NCBI RefSeq assembly: GCF_005405405.1
Contig: NZ_BJDZ01000006.1
Coordinates: 62,001 to 126,000, forward strand
Source of the DNA: Lactiplantibacillus plajomi
GTDB lineage: Bacteria; Bacillota; Bacilli; Lactobacillales; Lactobacillaceae
Direction: 5' to 3'
DNA length: 64,000 nt
Both the position numbers and the translations under genes were made by a program. Position 1 is the first letter of the stretch, and the number at the start of each line of letters is the position of its first letter. The notes under the pieces were generated by a model. That model was not told where the DNA came from and ran no database searches. It worked only from the letters and a program-made list of their open reading frames with translations. Of this stretch, positions 1-9,766 are shown one piece after another.

Positions 1-142
1 CGCGGCGTTGGTCCACTTTGACCACCAACTGATCGACTGGCACCTTAGTCCGGGCGGGACCGCCGACTTGCTCGCCCTCAGCGTCTTCTTTGACCACCTC
101 CAGCAGTTAGATTTAAACTTGCTTAGAAAAGTTGCGTTCTAG
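1..142 (+). CDS. citG: Triphosphoribosyl-dephospho-CoA synthase, C-terminal end (partial)
   Basis: Only the last 46 residues are inside the window, ending at TAG 140-142. They contain HLSPGGTADLLALSVFF, which resembles the conserved LSPGGxADLLA segment at the C-terminus of the CitG/MdcB family. CitG makes the prosthetic-group precursor of the citrate lyase acyl carrier protein from ATP and dephospho-CoA, so a cit cluster may lie upstream, but none of it is visible here. The stop codon lies inside the terminator stem that follows. The family call rests on a short C-terminal match. Confidence 0.72.
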   Translation, partial: AALVHFDHQLIDWHLSPGGTADLLALSVFFDHLQQLDLNLLRKVAF

Positions 143-153
143 GCAAGTTTTTT
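115..153 (+). terminator. Terminator of citG
   Basis: Fourteen-base stem (115-128 with 137-150, one G-T pair), 8-base loop and a T run to 153. The 5' arm lies within the last citG codons and the stop codon is in the 3' arm. Confidence 0.85.
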
Positions 154-204
154 GCTCTCATCTGTTCCTAATCACCGGGGGAAGTATGATACAATGAAAA
201 AGAG

Positions 205-230
205 TTTATACACTGCACTTAGTGTGTAAA
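205..230 (+). promoter_or_regulatory. Hairpin in metG leader
   Basis: TTTATACACT (205-214) pairs with AGTGTGTAAA (221-230) over ten positions with one G-T pair and a 6-base loop, about 100 bases before metG. A TATGAT/TACAAT-type -10 lies just upstream at 185-195. There is no T tract after the hairpin and no T-box bulge sequence, so this is a leader or operator dyad of unknown role. Confidence 0.35.
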
Positions 231-305
231 TATGACCATAGTAGCCGGATGTTACGGCGTCTGGAGTCAATATGGCATATCGATTGATTCGTGATTGAAC
301 GATAA

Positions 306-2381
<2,076 letters not shown>

Positions 2382-2397
2382 TTGAAATGGTTGAGGG

Positions 2398-2427
2398 GCA
2401 GCTCAGGATTGAGTTGCTCTTTTTTGT
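2398..2427 (+). terminator. Terminator of metG
   Basis: GCAGCTCA pairs with TGAGTTGC (one G-T pair) around a 4-base loop, followed by six T. Confidence 0.8.
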
Positions 2428-2430
2428 CTT

Positions 2431-2459
2431 TTGACAAGTAGCGGGAATTCTCGTAGAGT
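2431..2459 (+). promoter_or_regulatory. Promoter of the MFS exporter unit
   Basis: TTGACA (2431-2436), 17-base spacer, TAGAGT (2454-2459). The -35 is perfect and the -10 matches 4 of 6. Confidence 0.55.
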
Positions 2460-2487
2460 TGAGAGAACAGAAATGGGGTGACGGCAC

Positions 2488-2553
2488 GTGATTTATGAAC
2501 AAATATTAGTGTGTGTGGCCGTAGAAGGAAAAGGACGTTTTTCCGCAAATTAA
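2488..2553 (+). CDS. Possible 21-residue leader peptide before MFS exporter
   Basis: A 21-codon frame from GTG 2488 to TAA 2551 encodes about MIYEQILVCVAVEGKGRFSAN. It is preceded at good distance by GGGGTGA, a close match to the anti-Shine-Dalgarno. It ends 23 bases before the exporter start, and its last third overlaps a small hairpin (GGAAAA/TTTTCC, 2527-2544). Leader peptides of this layout control some drug-efflux and resistance genes, but nothing in the sequence shows that this one is translated. It could be a chance frame. Confidence 0.35.
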   Translation: MIYEQILVCVAVEGKGRFSAN

Positions 2554-2576
2554 TTTGATTTAGGAGTATTAATTAA

Positions 2577-3767
2577 ATGAAAAACGTCCAAAAACAAGTT
2601 CCATCTTTACCATTATTAGTCACTTTAGTTGGGTTTCCGCAAATCAGTGAGTCGATTTTTACGCCGATCTTACCGGCCCTGAGTCGGTCGTTGCAAGTTA
2701 GCGCGGGACGTAGTCAGTTAACCATGAGTAGTTACTTCGGTGCTTTCGCGATTGGCGTACTGTTTTGGGGACAGTTGGCTGATTACCGTGGCCGGCGACC
2801 AGCAATGTTGGCGGGACTACTTATTTATTTAGCGGGTAATATCGGACTGTTAGTGAGCCCTAACTTCACCTGGTTGCTGGGTTGCCGGTTGATTCAAGCC
2901 TTTGGTGCCAGTGCCGGGTCAGTGGTGACGCAAACGATTATGCGGGAAAGCTTTTCCGGCGTGAGGGGGACGCAAGTGTTCGCTAGGGTGAGTGCTGCGA
3001 TGGCACTCGCGCCTGCGCTTGGCCCGCTAATTGGTGGTAGTGTTGAAAGTTATCTTGGTTATCATCACGTATTTACGGTGCTAGTTTTAATGGCGCTAGC
3101 CTGTTTAGGCTACGCAACCGTGTGCTTACCCGAAACCCGACCAGAAACGGTTAGGGTTGCGGATTGGGGGCAACAAAAGCGGGTGATTGGCCGACTAGTA
3201 TGCGATCCGGTTGTATGGACTTACGGCTTACTTATTAGTGGTATCAATGGTATCTTGTTTAGTTATTACGCTGAAGCGCCGTTTATTTTTGAAGCGCGGT
3301 TTGGCTTTAGCGCTGTTCAATATGGTAGCCTTGGGTTGCTCTTGGCGGCGGCCAGTTTGGGTGGTGCGTTGTTGGTGAGCTGGCTAGCCAGCTTTTGGGA
3401 CCCGATGAGAATTATGTTTGACGGTTTGCTACTCAGTAGTTTGTCAGCTGGTGGTTTAATCGTAGCGGCGTATTTCGGGTTAGTGGGGCCGATGCTAGTT
3501 AGCCTATTCATGGTGTTTTTAGGCTTAAATATTACCTTACCGAACGCGCTGAACCGAGCGTTGGTCGGGTATGAAGCGGTGATGGGCAGTGCTAGCGGTT
3601 GGTTTAGCCTCGGCTACTATTTATTGGTCAGCGGTTTAACTTATTTGATGAGTTGGTTACACAACGGTAGCATTGTGACGTTACCAGCCTATATCCTTGG
3701 AATTTGCTTAACGATGAGCGCGGTTTATGGGTGGCTGTATTTGAAAAGCTTGGCTCATGAAGGTTAA
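2577..3767 (+). CDS. MFS multidrug-type exporter (Bcr/CflA-like)
   Basis: Membrane protein of 396 residues with about twelve hydrophobic segments. The loop after segment 2 reads GQLADYRGRRPAML, the DHA1 signature (G-x-LaD-x-x-GRR), followed by a segment containing RLIQAFGASAG, as in Bcr/CflA drug-proton antiporters. It probably exports small molecules with proton motive force; the substrate cannot be told. The ATG at 2577 follows TTAGGAG by nine bases. It is a single-gene unit between terminators, behind a TTGACA promoter and a possible leader peptide, a layout that would suit inducible expression. Confidence 0.85.
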   Translation: MKNVQKQVPSLPLLVTLVGFPQISESIFTPILPALSRSLQVSAGRSQLTMSSYFGAFAIGVLFWGQLADYRGRRPAMLAGLLIYLAGNIGLLVSPNFTWLLGCRLIQAFGASAGSVVTQTIMRESFSGVRGTQVFARVSAAMALAPALGPLIGGSVESYLGYHHVFTVLVLMALACLGYATVCLPETRPETVRVADWGQQKRVIGRLVCDPVVWTYGLLISGINGILFSYYAEAPFIFEARFGFSAVQYGSLGLLLAAASLGGALLVSWLASFWDPMRIMFDGLLLSSLSAGGLIVAAYFGLVGPMLVSLFMVFLGLNITLPNALNRALVGYEAVMGSASGWFSLGYYLLVSGLTYLMSWLHNGSIVTLPAYILGICLTMSAVYGWLYLKSLAHEG

Positions 3768-3781
3768 ATGAGTAAAATGAA

Positions 3782-3816
3782 AAACTGGTTGTTTTGTTAG
3801 CGACCGGTTTTTTTCT
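3782..3816 (+). terminator. Terminator of MFS exporter
   Basis: AAACTGGTTG (3782-3791) pairs with CGACCGGTTT (3801-3810) with G-T pairs, followed by a run of T. Confidence 0.85.
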
Positions 3817-3829
3817 TTGGGAAAACCAA

Positions 3830-4066
3830 GGTGGCTCCGTACATCATAGTTCGTCCGTTGCGGAATGGTCGAAACGTGGGGCAGCCAGCAAAGTCCTGCG
3901 CGTAGGGACGCCACCAGCCCCATGCACAATTCGCCTGTTTTGAATAGCCGAAACGTGGGCCAGTGAGCAGGTCCCTGTGCCTAGCTACGCTTTCTGCCCC
4001 ATGCACAATTCGCATGAAACAGAAAGCTAGGCTATGCTCGGTACCTAACCGCTCACTGTCCCACTC
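3830..4066 (-). repeat. Dispersed intergenic repeat R, copy 1
   Basis: Read on the minus strand, this starts with GAGTGGGA at 4066, continues to TACCGAGCA...GCCTAGCT, and ends with two blocks around CCACGTTTCG. The same order of blocks occurs on the plus strand at 13765-14000 and 35372-35641. Inside the copy, an 18-base block that includes GCCCCATGCACAATTC occurs twice. No convincing ORF is present. It fills the space between the exporter terminator and the tatD promoter. Confidence 0.6.
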
Positions 4067-4095
4067 TTGCTTCTCATGTTAAAATCAACTAAGAT
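4067..4095 (+). promoter_or_regulatory. Promoter of tatD-rnmV-rsmA
   Basis: TTGCTT (4067-4072), 17-base spacer, TAAGAT (4090-4095), 27 bases before the tatD start. Confidence 0.55.
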
Positions 4096-4121
4096 AACAA
4101 AAGTCGAAAAGGGGTTCCATT

Positions 4122-4898
4122 ATGCGCATTTTTGATTCCCATACCCATTTAAATAGTGAAGAGTTTATCCAAGCGGTCCCGCGCTTCCTCGAGCAAGCCC
4201 GCGACCTCGACGTTGTCCGGATGGCCATCGTCGGCTCGAATACCCAACTTAACGCCGACGCCATCAAGTTGGCCGAAACGTATCCCGAGTTGGTCGCCAT
4301 CGTCGGCTGGCACCCGGAAGATTCTAAGAATTATACGAAAGAAACCGAAAAGGTATTAGTTGAGCAACTTCAACGACCAAAAGTGGTCGCGCTCGGTGAG
4401 ATCGGATTAGACTACCATTGGGATACGTCACCGCAAGATACTCAGCGGCGGGTGTTTGCCCGCCAGGTGGCGATTGCCAAGGAAATGGGGATACCGATTT
4501 CGGTGCATAACCGCGACGCCTTCGAAGACACTTACAAGATTTTAAAGGCGGCCGATATTCGCGATACCGGCGGGGTCATGCATAGCTTTAACGGTGATCC
4601 CGAATGGTTGAAGCGTTTCTTGGACCTCGGAATGCACATTTCGTACAGCGGTGTGGCCTCGTTTAAGAACGCCCACGAGGTGCACGATTCCGTACGTGCG
4701 ACCCCGTTAGACCGCCTATTAGTCGAAACTGACGCACCGTACTTAACGCCGGAACCGTACCGTGGCAAGCAAAACCAGCCGGCCTACACCCGTTACGTGG
4801 TGGAAGCCGTGGCGAAACTACGCGGAACCACTCCGGACGCAATTGCGACGCAAACTTATCAAAATGCAGAGGACTTATTTAAGATTGAAGAAAATTAA
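4122..4898 (+). CDS. tatD: TatD-family metal-dependent hydrolase
   Basis: Cytoplasmic TIM-barrel metallohydrolase of 258 residues, normal length for YabD/TatD (3'-5' DNase type). Metal ligands of the family are visible: FDSHTHLN at the N-terminus, GEIGLDYHW with the bridging Glu, HNRDAF, MHSFNGD, and VETDAPYLTPEPYRGKQNQP, which carries the catalytic Asp. The ATG at 4122 is preceded by GGGG. The 3' end overlaps rnmV by 14 bases, and rnmV overlaps rsmA, so the three form one operon, the same order as in Bacillus. Confidence 0.93.
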   Translation: MRIFDSHTHLNSEEFIQAVPRFLEQARDLDVVRMAIVGSNTQLNADAIKLAETYPELVAIVGWHPEDSKNYTKETEKVLVEQLQRPKVVALGEIGLDYHWDTSPQDTQRRVFARQVAIAKEMGIPISVHNRDAFEDTYKILKAADIRDTGGVMHSFNGDPEWLKRFLDLGMHISYSGVASFKNAHEVHDSVRATPLDRLLVETDAPYLTPEPYRGKQNQPAYTRYVVEAVAKLRGTTPDAIATQTYQNAEDLFKIEEN

Positions 4899-5451
4899 GG
4901 AAGTAATCGTTGTTGAAGGCAAGGACGACACGAAACGCCTCGCGTTGGCCGTGGATGCCGATACGCTAGAAACCAACGGCTCAGCGATTTCTGAAGAAAC
5001 CCTGAACCATATCCAACAGCTCCAAGCAAGTCGTGGCGTGATCGTCTTTACCGACCCGGACTTTTCCGGCGAACGGATTCGCAAAATCATTTCTGCCCGG
5101 GTACCGGGCGTCAAACACGCCTTCCTACCACGCCAGGCCGGTGTACCGACCAAGGCCGGTGGTAGCCTAGGAGTCGAACACGCCAGCCCGGAAGCACTGC
5201 GTACGGCCTTAGCCAATCTGTATACGGAGCGGGTGGACGAACCGGCCACCTTAATCAGCCGCGCTGACCTGATCAAGGCGGGCCTATTGGCCGGCCCCCA
5301 AGCCCGACAACGACGCGAACAGTTGGGCGAATTGCTAAAAATCGGCTACGTGAACGGTAAGCAGTTACCGAAACGACTACAATTGTTTCAGGTTCAACCG
5401 GCTGATTTTTGGCGGGCCGTGGACCAGTTAACAACAGAGGAGAACAAATGA
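4885..5451 (+). CDS. rnmV: Ribonuclease M5 (5S rRNA maturation)
   Basis: Toprim-domain nuclease that cuts the 5S rRNA precursor. With the TTG start at 4885 it has 188 residues, the usual length. The Toprim motifs are VVEGKDDT at residue 8 onward and FTDPDFSGERIRK near residue 54, which hold the catalytic Glu and the Asp pair. An in-frame ATG at 4864 lacks a ribosome site, whereas the TTG has AGAGGA about 11 bases upstream. It overlaps the end of tatD by 14 bases and shares ATGA with rsmA. The exact start is less sure than the identity. Confidence 0.9.
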   Translation: MKKIKEVIVVEGKDDTKRLALAVDADTLETNGSAISEETLNHIQQLQASRGVIVFTDPDFSGERIRKIISARVPGVKHAFLPRQAGVPTKAGGSLGVEHASPEALRTALANLYTERVDEPATLISRADLIKAGLLAGPQARQRREQLGELLKIGYVNGKQLPKRLQLFQVQPADFWRAVDQLTTEENK

Positions 5452-6335
5452 GCAAAGAATTAGACATTGCAAACCCCGCCCGCACCCGGGCCATTATGAA
5501 CACGTACGGCCTGCAAGTGAAGAAGAGCCTCGGGCAGAACTTCCTGACCGACCAAAACGTGCTCCACAACATCGTGTTTACGGCCGACATTAGTCAGGAC
5601 GATAACGTGATTGAAATCGGCCCCGGAATCGGTGCCCTAACCGAATATTTAGCCCGCGCCGCCCACCAGGTATTAGCGTTTGAAATCGATGACCGCTTAC
5701 TACCGATTTTGGATGAGACCCTAGCCGACTACGATAACGTTGAAATTATCAACCAGGATATTTTGAAGACCGACTTAACCGCGATGGTCGCTGAACATTT
5801 AGACAATGAACGTCCGCTTAAGTTGGTCGCAAACCTACCATATTACATTACGACGCCGATTTTAATGAACTTATTAGCGGGGGACGTGGCCTTTGAAAAC
5901 ATCGTGGTAATGATGCAAAAAGAAGTGGCCGACCGCTTATCCGCTGAACCGGGTACCAAGGCGTACGGTGCGTTAACGATTGCCGTTCAGTACCGGATGG
6001 CTGCCGAGTTGGCGATGGTCGTGCCGCGTAGCGTTTTCGTGCCGGCCCCGAACGTCGATTCCGCAATCGTGAAGTTAACGGCATTGCCACCACGGACCCA
6101 CGTTCCGTTTGACGAAGCCGCCTTCTTTAAAGTGGTCAAGGCGGGCTTTGCGCACCGCCGGAAGAATTTATGGAATAATTTGCAAAGCCTTTTTGGTAAG
6201 CAAGCGGAAACTAAAAACGCGATTCAAACGGCATTGGACACTGCCGGGATTGATCCTAAAATTCGTGCGGAACGGCTGACCGTCGACGAATTTATTACCT
6301 TAACGGATGCGCTCCACCAGGCGGACTTACTTTAG
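5448..6335 (+). CDS. rsmA: 16S rRNA dimethyladenosine transferase
   Basis: SAM-dependent methyltransferase (KsgA) that dimethylates two adjacent adenines near the 3' end of 16S rRNA during 30S assembly. It has 295 residues from ATG 5448, which overlaps the rnmV stop as ATGA and follows AGAGGAGAA. Motif I is IEIGPGIGALTEYL, and NLPYYITTPIL is the N6-adenine methyltransferase NLPY motif. The C-terminal small domain contains FAHRRKNLWNNL. It is the last gene of the tatD-rnmV-rsmA operon. Confidence 0.96.
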   Translation: MSKELDIANPARTRAIMNTYGLQVKKSLGQNFLTDQNVLHNIVFTADISQDDNVIEIGPGIGALTEYLARAAHQVLAFEIDDRLLPILDETLADYDNVEIINQDILKTDLTAMVAEHLDNERPLKLVANLPYYITTPILMNLLAGDVAFENIVVMMQKEVADRLSAEPGTKAYGALTIAVQYRMAAELAMVVPRSVFVPAPNVDSAIVKLTALPPRTHVPFDEAAFFKVVKAGFAHRRKNLWNNLQSLFGKQAETKNAIQTALDTAGIDPKIRAERLTVDEFITLTDALHQADLL

Positions 6336-6356
6336 AGTGACAAAGCTATAAAATTG

Positions 6357-6385
6357 TTGCACATCGGAAAACCTTGTGATATAAT
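6357..6385 (+). promoter_or_regulatory. Strong promoter of veg
   Basis: TTGCAC (6357-6362), 17-base spacer, perfect TATAAT (6380-6385). It starts 21 bases after the rsmA stop. The veg promoter of B. subtilis is also known as very strong. Confidence 0.85.
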
Positions 6386-6438
6386 ATTGACTTTTTTGTG
6401 AAAAGCTAGTATCATGTCTTTCATGAGGAGGATTCTGA

Positions 6439-6690
6439 ATGCCAATTTCACTAGCTGCAATTAAAGACAAACTCGACTCCCGGATCGGCCAACGAATGAA
6501 GGTCGTCGCCCAAGCGGGTCGCAAGAAAACGACGGAACGCCACGGTGTCTTAAAAGAAACCTACCGTTCCGTATTCGTTGTGGATTTAGATCAACAGGAA
6601 AACGCATTTGAACGGGTCTCCTATAGTTATACTGACGTGTTGACAAAGAACGTTCAAATCGCCTTTGAAGACGAAAAAACAGAAGCATAG
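6439..6690 (+). CDS. veg: Veg protein (DUF1021)
   Basis: Small protein of 83 residues with the Veg/DUF1021 pattern: IGQRMKVVAQAGRKK, then ERHGVLKETYRSVFVVDLD and a C-terminal VSYSYTDVLTKNVQI. In B. subtilis Veg is a highly expressed protein linked to biofilm matrix gene control; its biochemical role is unclear. ATG 6439 follows GAGGAGG. It has its own near-consensus promoter and terminator, so it is a strong one-gene unit between rsmA and ispE, as in Bacillus. Confidence 0.93.
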   Translation: MPISLAAIKDKLDSRIGQRMKVVAQAGRKKTTERHGVLKETYRSVFVVDLDQQENAFERVSYSYTDVLTKNVQIAFEDEKTEA

Positions 6691-6716
6691 TTCGCACCAC
6701 GTGAACACATAATATT

Positions 6717-6741
6717 AAGACCCCCAGCAAGGTCTTTTTAT
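6717..6741 (+). terminator. Terminator of veg
   Basis: AAGACC (6717-6722) and GGTCTT (6731-6736) with an 8-base loop, then T residues. Confidence 0.75.
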
Positions 6742-6821
6742 TTTGCCTTGATATTAGTATAATTGTATCAAAGTAAGCTTACGACCCGGTTTATCGCGGT
6801 CATGGAAGAGGGTGCGAACGC

Positions 6822-7688
6822 GTGCAAATCGTTGAAAAAGCTCCGGCAAAAATTAATTTGGGGCTGGACACTTTATTTGAACACCGCAACGGTGACAAGG
6901 AATGGAACATAGTTATGACTTCGGTCGATTTGGCGGATTACGTTCAGTTGGAAGACTTGGCGACCAACCGCATTGAAGTCGTCACCGACAGCGGCTTTTT
7001 ACCGAATGACCGGCGCAACCTGGCTTTTCAAGCGGTGAGCGTGTTAAAACGGTACTGTCACGTTGAACGGGGGGTTCGCATCACCATTAAAAAAGTGATT
7101 CCGGTTGCCGCCGGATTGGGTGGGGGCTCGTCCGACGCCGCCGCGGTCTTGCGCGGATTGAACCTGATGTGGCACCTGGATTTAGACTTAGCGACCCTGG
7201 CACGTTTAGGGCTGAAAATCGATTCGGACGTGCCGTACTGCGTTTATAGTCAGACGGCCCACGTAACTGGTAAGGGTGAGATTGTGACGCCGTTACCCAA
7301 GCTACCACCAATGTGGATTGTGCTGGCCAAACCCAAAATCAGTGTTTCGACACCCAATATTTTACGGCAGGTCAACTACGCGCAGTTGACGGCGCATCCC
7401 GATATTGACCAGCTACTGGCTGGTATTCAGCACGGGGACGCCGGTGAAATTTTCGCCCACATGGGGAACGTGTTGGAGCCGATTACGGCCAAGCGCCACC
7501 CGGAGATTACCCAGATTAAGCAACAACTCCTGAACTTCGGCGCGGACGCCGCCCAGATGAGTGGGACCGGCCCGACCGTCTTTGGGGTCTGTCGCAAGCA
7601 ATCGCGGGCGCAGCGGGTCTATAACTCGTTGAAGGGATTTTGCCGGGAAGTCTACCTGGTTCGGCCGGTCAACTTGGCTGATCACTAA
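6822..7688 (+). CDS. ispE: 4-diphosphocytidyl-2-C-methyl-D-erythritol kinase homologue
   Basis: GHMP-family kinase of 288 residues starting at GTG 6822 after GAAGAGGGTG. KAPAKINLGL at the N-terminus and PVAAGLGGGSSDAAAVLRGLN near residue 95 are the IspE substrate and ATP-binding motifs; MSGTGPTVFGV near residue 245 is the third GHMP motif. IspE phosphorylates CDP-methylerythritol in the MEP isoprenoid pathway. Lactobacilli generally make isoprenoids by the mevalonate route, so the physiological substrate here is uncertain. The place between veg and purR is the Bacillus order. A perfect TATAAT lies at 6758-6763 after the veg terminator. Confidence 0.88.
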   Translation: MQIVEKAPAKINLGLDTLFEHRNGDKEWNIVMTSVDLADYVQLEDLATNRIEVVTDSGFLPNDRRNLAFQAVSVLKRYCHVERGVRITIKKVIPVAAGLGGGSSDAAAVLRGLNLMWHLDLDLATLARLGLKIDSDVPYCVYSQTAHVTGKGEIVTPLPKLPPMWIVLAKPKISVSTPNILRQVNYAQLTAHPDIDQLLAGIQHGDAGEIFAHMGNVLEPITAKRHPEITQIKQQLLNFGADAAQMSGTGPTVFGVCRKQSRAQRVYNSLKGFCREVYLVRPVNLADH

Positions 7689-7691
7689 CCT

Positions 7692-7720
7692 GAAGCTGGC
7701 ACGCGGCTGGCTTCTTTTTT
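7692..7720 (+). terminator. Terminator of ispE
   Basis: GAAGCTGGC (7692-7700) pairs with GCTGGCTTC (7706-7714) with two G-T pairs, followed by six T. Confidence 0.85.
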
Positions 7721-7829
7721 AGTTGGATTTTAAAGCGGTTACATTATTTGGTAAAATGAAACGGGAAGCACCTTTACGCGCTTTTAGCGTGCGGTTATGC
7801 TTAAATTGAGTTGAAATGGGGTGGTCAGT

Positions 7830-8774
7830 GTGAAACGAACAACGAAGTTAGGGTTAGGATTAGCTGGCGTGGCGGGCGTGACCGCCTATGCCGGGACGTT
7901 GATTGGTGGGCTGGTAGCCTACCACGCGGCGATGCACGTTAGCCCTGACCAGAAACTGCGCGGGCGGCAACGGTCGCGTGAGGAAAATACGGAATTAGAA
8001 AATTTCTGGTATGACCATCATGAGCAGGAACGGTGGACCGTCCGCTCGTTTGACGGCTTGAGGTTGGTTGCCAGCTACTTACCCAACCCGCAGGCGCACG
8101 GTCGGTTAGCAATTTTAGCGCACGGGCTCGGCCACTCGCGTGAGCAGATGGTGCCGTACGCGCGGTTATTTATGGACTTAGGTTACGACGTCTTGATGCC
8201 GGACGCCCGCTCATTTGGTGAAAGTGAGGGGACGACCATCGGCTACGGCTGGCTAGACCGCCACGATTATCAGCAGTGGCTGAACCTCGCCGTTGACCGT
8301 CTGGGTACCAACGTGGACATTGTCCTGATGGGGATTTCCATGGGGGCGGCAACGGTGATGGCGACGAGTGGTGAGGCCCTGCCGGCCAACATTAAAGCCG
8401 TTATTGAAGATAGTGGCTACGCCGACCTTTACGATGAAGCGAAGTACCGGGTCCGCCACCGGTTCCACTTACCGGCGTACCCGATCATGCCGGTCGCCAA
8501 CCAAATTGCGCAGCGGCGCGCCGGGTACGGGTTCAAGGACGGCTTGATGTTACGCCAGGTGGCGACGGGCGGCCTGCCGATTCTAATGATTCACGGGGCG
8601 CGTGATCAAACCGTGCCGGTGCGGAATGCGCGCCAACTGTACGACCAGTTGCCGCAACAAAAGGAACTCTACGTTGACCCGGACGCCGCCCACGTTCAAG
8701 CGATTCGGACCCATCCGGATCGTTACCGCGACGTCGTGACCGAGTTCTTAAGTGACGAAGTTGGGCTGGGATAA
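7830..8774 (+). CDS. Membrane-anchored alpha/beta hydrolase
   Basis: Serine hydrolase of 314 residues. An N-terminal hydrophobic segment (about residues 7-32) should anchor it, with the catalytic domain probably outside. Motifs: AHGLGHSREQM (oxyanion-hole region), GISMGAATVM with the nucleophile Ser, HGARDQTVP and DAAHVQAI, which provide the acid and His. It resembles YqkD-type hydrolases of Firmicutes; the substrate is unknown. GTG 7821 and GTG 7830 are both possible starts; GGGGTGG is better spaced for 7830. The GT8 gene follows after 25 bases, so they are probably co-transcribed. Confidence 0.85.
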   Translation: MKRTTKLGLGLAGVAGVTAYAGTLIGGLVAYHAAMHVSPDQKLRGRQRSREENTELENFWYDHHEQERWTVRSFDGLRLVASYLPNPQAHGRLAILAHGLGHSREQMVPYARLFMDLGYDVLMPDARSFGESEGTTIGYGWLDRHDYQQWLNLAVDRLGTNVDIVLMGISMGAATVMATSGEALPANIKAVIEDSGYADLYDEAKYRVRHRFHLPAYPIMPVANQIAQRRAGYGFKDGLMLRQVATGGLPILMIHGARDQTVPVRNARQLYDQLPQQKELYVDPDAAHVQAIRTHPDRYRDVVTEFLSDEVGLG

Positions 8775-8799
8775 GTATGGAGAAGTGGGGGATGAAATA

Positions 8800-9627
8800 A
8801 TGACGGAACCAATTAATTTGTTAGTCACGCTGGACGCGGGCTACTTACCGCCGCTAAAGGTGATGCTGTGGTCGTTATACGCCAATAACCGGCGGCAAGT
8901 CGTACACGTCTGGCTAGTCCACGAAAAGTTGACGGACGCTCAAATTGCGTCGGTACGGGCTTTAACCGACGGCCTCGGTTGGCAACTGACCGCGTTGCCG
9001 GTCAAGATTGATTTGACCGACCAGCCGGCGTTGATCAAGCGCTACCCACCGGCAATGTATTTCCGTTTACTTTGCGGACAGGTGTTGCCAAAGGACGTTC
9101 ACCGGGTGATTTACCTTGATCCGGATATTATCGTTATCAACGACATTACGCCGCTGTGGCAACTGGACCTTCAGGGGAAGATGTTGGCCGCTTCGGCGCA
9201 CCGCGGCGTGACCAAGCTAGTCGACAGTGTTAATCAACTGCGCTTAGGGACGAACACGAGCTATTTTAACTCCGGTGTGTTGGTGATTGACGTTGACCAG
9301 GCCAGAGAAAAAATTCGCTTGGCGGACATTACGGAAGCGATTGAAACTTACCACGATTCGTTGATTTTGCCGGATCAGGACATCTTAAACTTCCTGTATG
9401 GCGAAGCCATTATGGAAATTGACGAGGAAGTTTGGAATTATGATACCCGTAAGTACCTGATTTATCAGACCCGTAATTTGACCCAGCACGACATTCACTG
9501 GGTGATGGCGCACACCGTAATCCTGCATTACTGTGGTACGCCGAAGCCGTGGGATGCCACGAGTGATAGTAAGTTCACTAGCCTATTTTTGAATTACCAG
9601 CAACAAGTTGACCGCTTTTTAGCTTAG
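8800..9627 (+). CDS. Family 8 glycosyltransferase
   Basis: Protein of 275 residues with the GT8 fold: INLLVTLDAGYLPPLKVML at the start, then YLDPDIIVINDI near residue 104 with the metal-binding DxD, FNSGVLVID, and LPDQDILNFLYG. GT8 enzymes of lactobacilli commonly transfer glucose or galactose to lipids or wall polymers; donor and acceptor cannot be read here. No membrane segment is seen. ATG 8800 follows GTGGGGGATG. It is the second gene of a pair with the hydrolase and ends at a strong hairpin. Confidence 0.88.
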   Translation: MTEPINLLVTLDAGYLPPLKVMLWSLYANNRRQVVHVWLVHEKLTDAQIASVRALTDGLGWQLTALPVKIDLTDQPALIKRYPPAMYFRLLCGQVLPKDVHRVIYLDPDIIVINDITPLWQLDLQGKMLAASAHRGVTKLVDSVNQLRLGTNTSYFNSGVLVIDVDQAREKIRLADITEAIETYHDSLILPDQDILNFLYGEAIMEIDEEVWNYDTRKYLIYQTRNLTQHDIHWVMAHTVILHYCGTPKPWDATSDSKFTSLFLNYQQQVDRFLA

Positions 9628-9633
9628 GTTGTT

Positions 9634-9672
9634 CGCCGTTCTAAAACGATTCGTTTTGGAGCGGCGTTTTTT
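9634..9672 (+). terminator. Terminator of GT8 gene
   Basis: Fifteen-base stem (9634-9648 with 9652-9666) with a 3-base loop, then TTTTTT. Confidence 0.92.
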
Positions 9673-9692
9673 CATGGTTAACGGCGCGGCTA

Positions 9693-9720
9693 TTGACAAA
9701 TAGTGACTTTCAGGTAAACT
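9693..9720 (+). promoter_or_regulatory. Promoter of zinc ABC genes
   Basis: TTGACA (9693-9698), 16-base spacer, TAAACT (9715-9720). The Zur-like box starts at the next base. Confidence 0.65.
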
Positions 9721-9743
9721 AAAACAGTAATCATTACTATTTA
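9721..9743 (+). promoter_or_regulatory. Zur-like operator
   Basis: GTAATCATTAC at 9727-9737 is the exact core GTAATNATTAC of the B. subtilis Zur box. The outer six bases match 3 of 6 on the left and 5 of 6 (TATTTA against GATTTA) on the right. It begins just after the -10, where a repressor would block transcription. This supports zinc, rather than manganese, as the cargo of the downstream ABC genes. Confidence 0.7.
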
Positions 9744-9766
9744 CTTGAAAAGATGGGGGTAGAAAA

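Noticed and set aside
4864-4884. ATG 4864 as start of rnmV
   Set aside because: No ribosome site before it; TTG 4885 has one and gives the usual family length.
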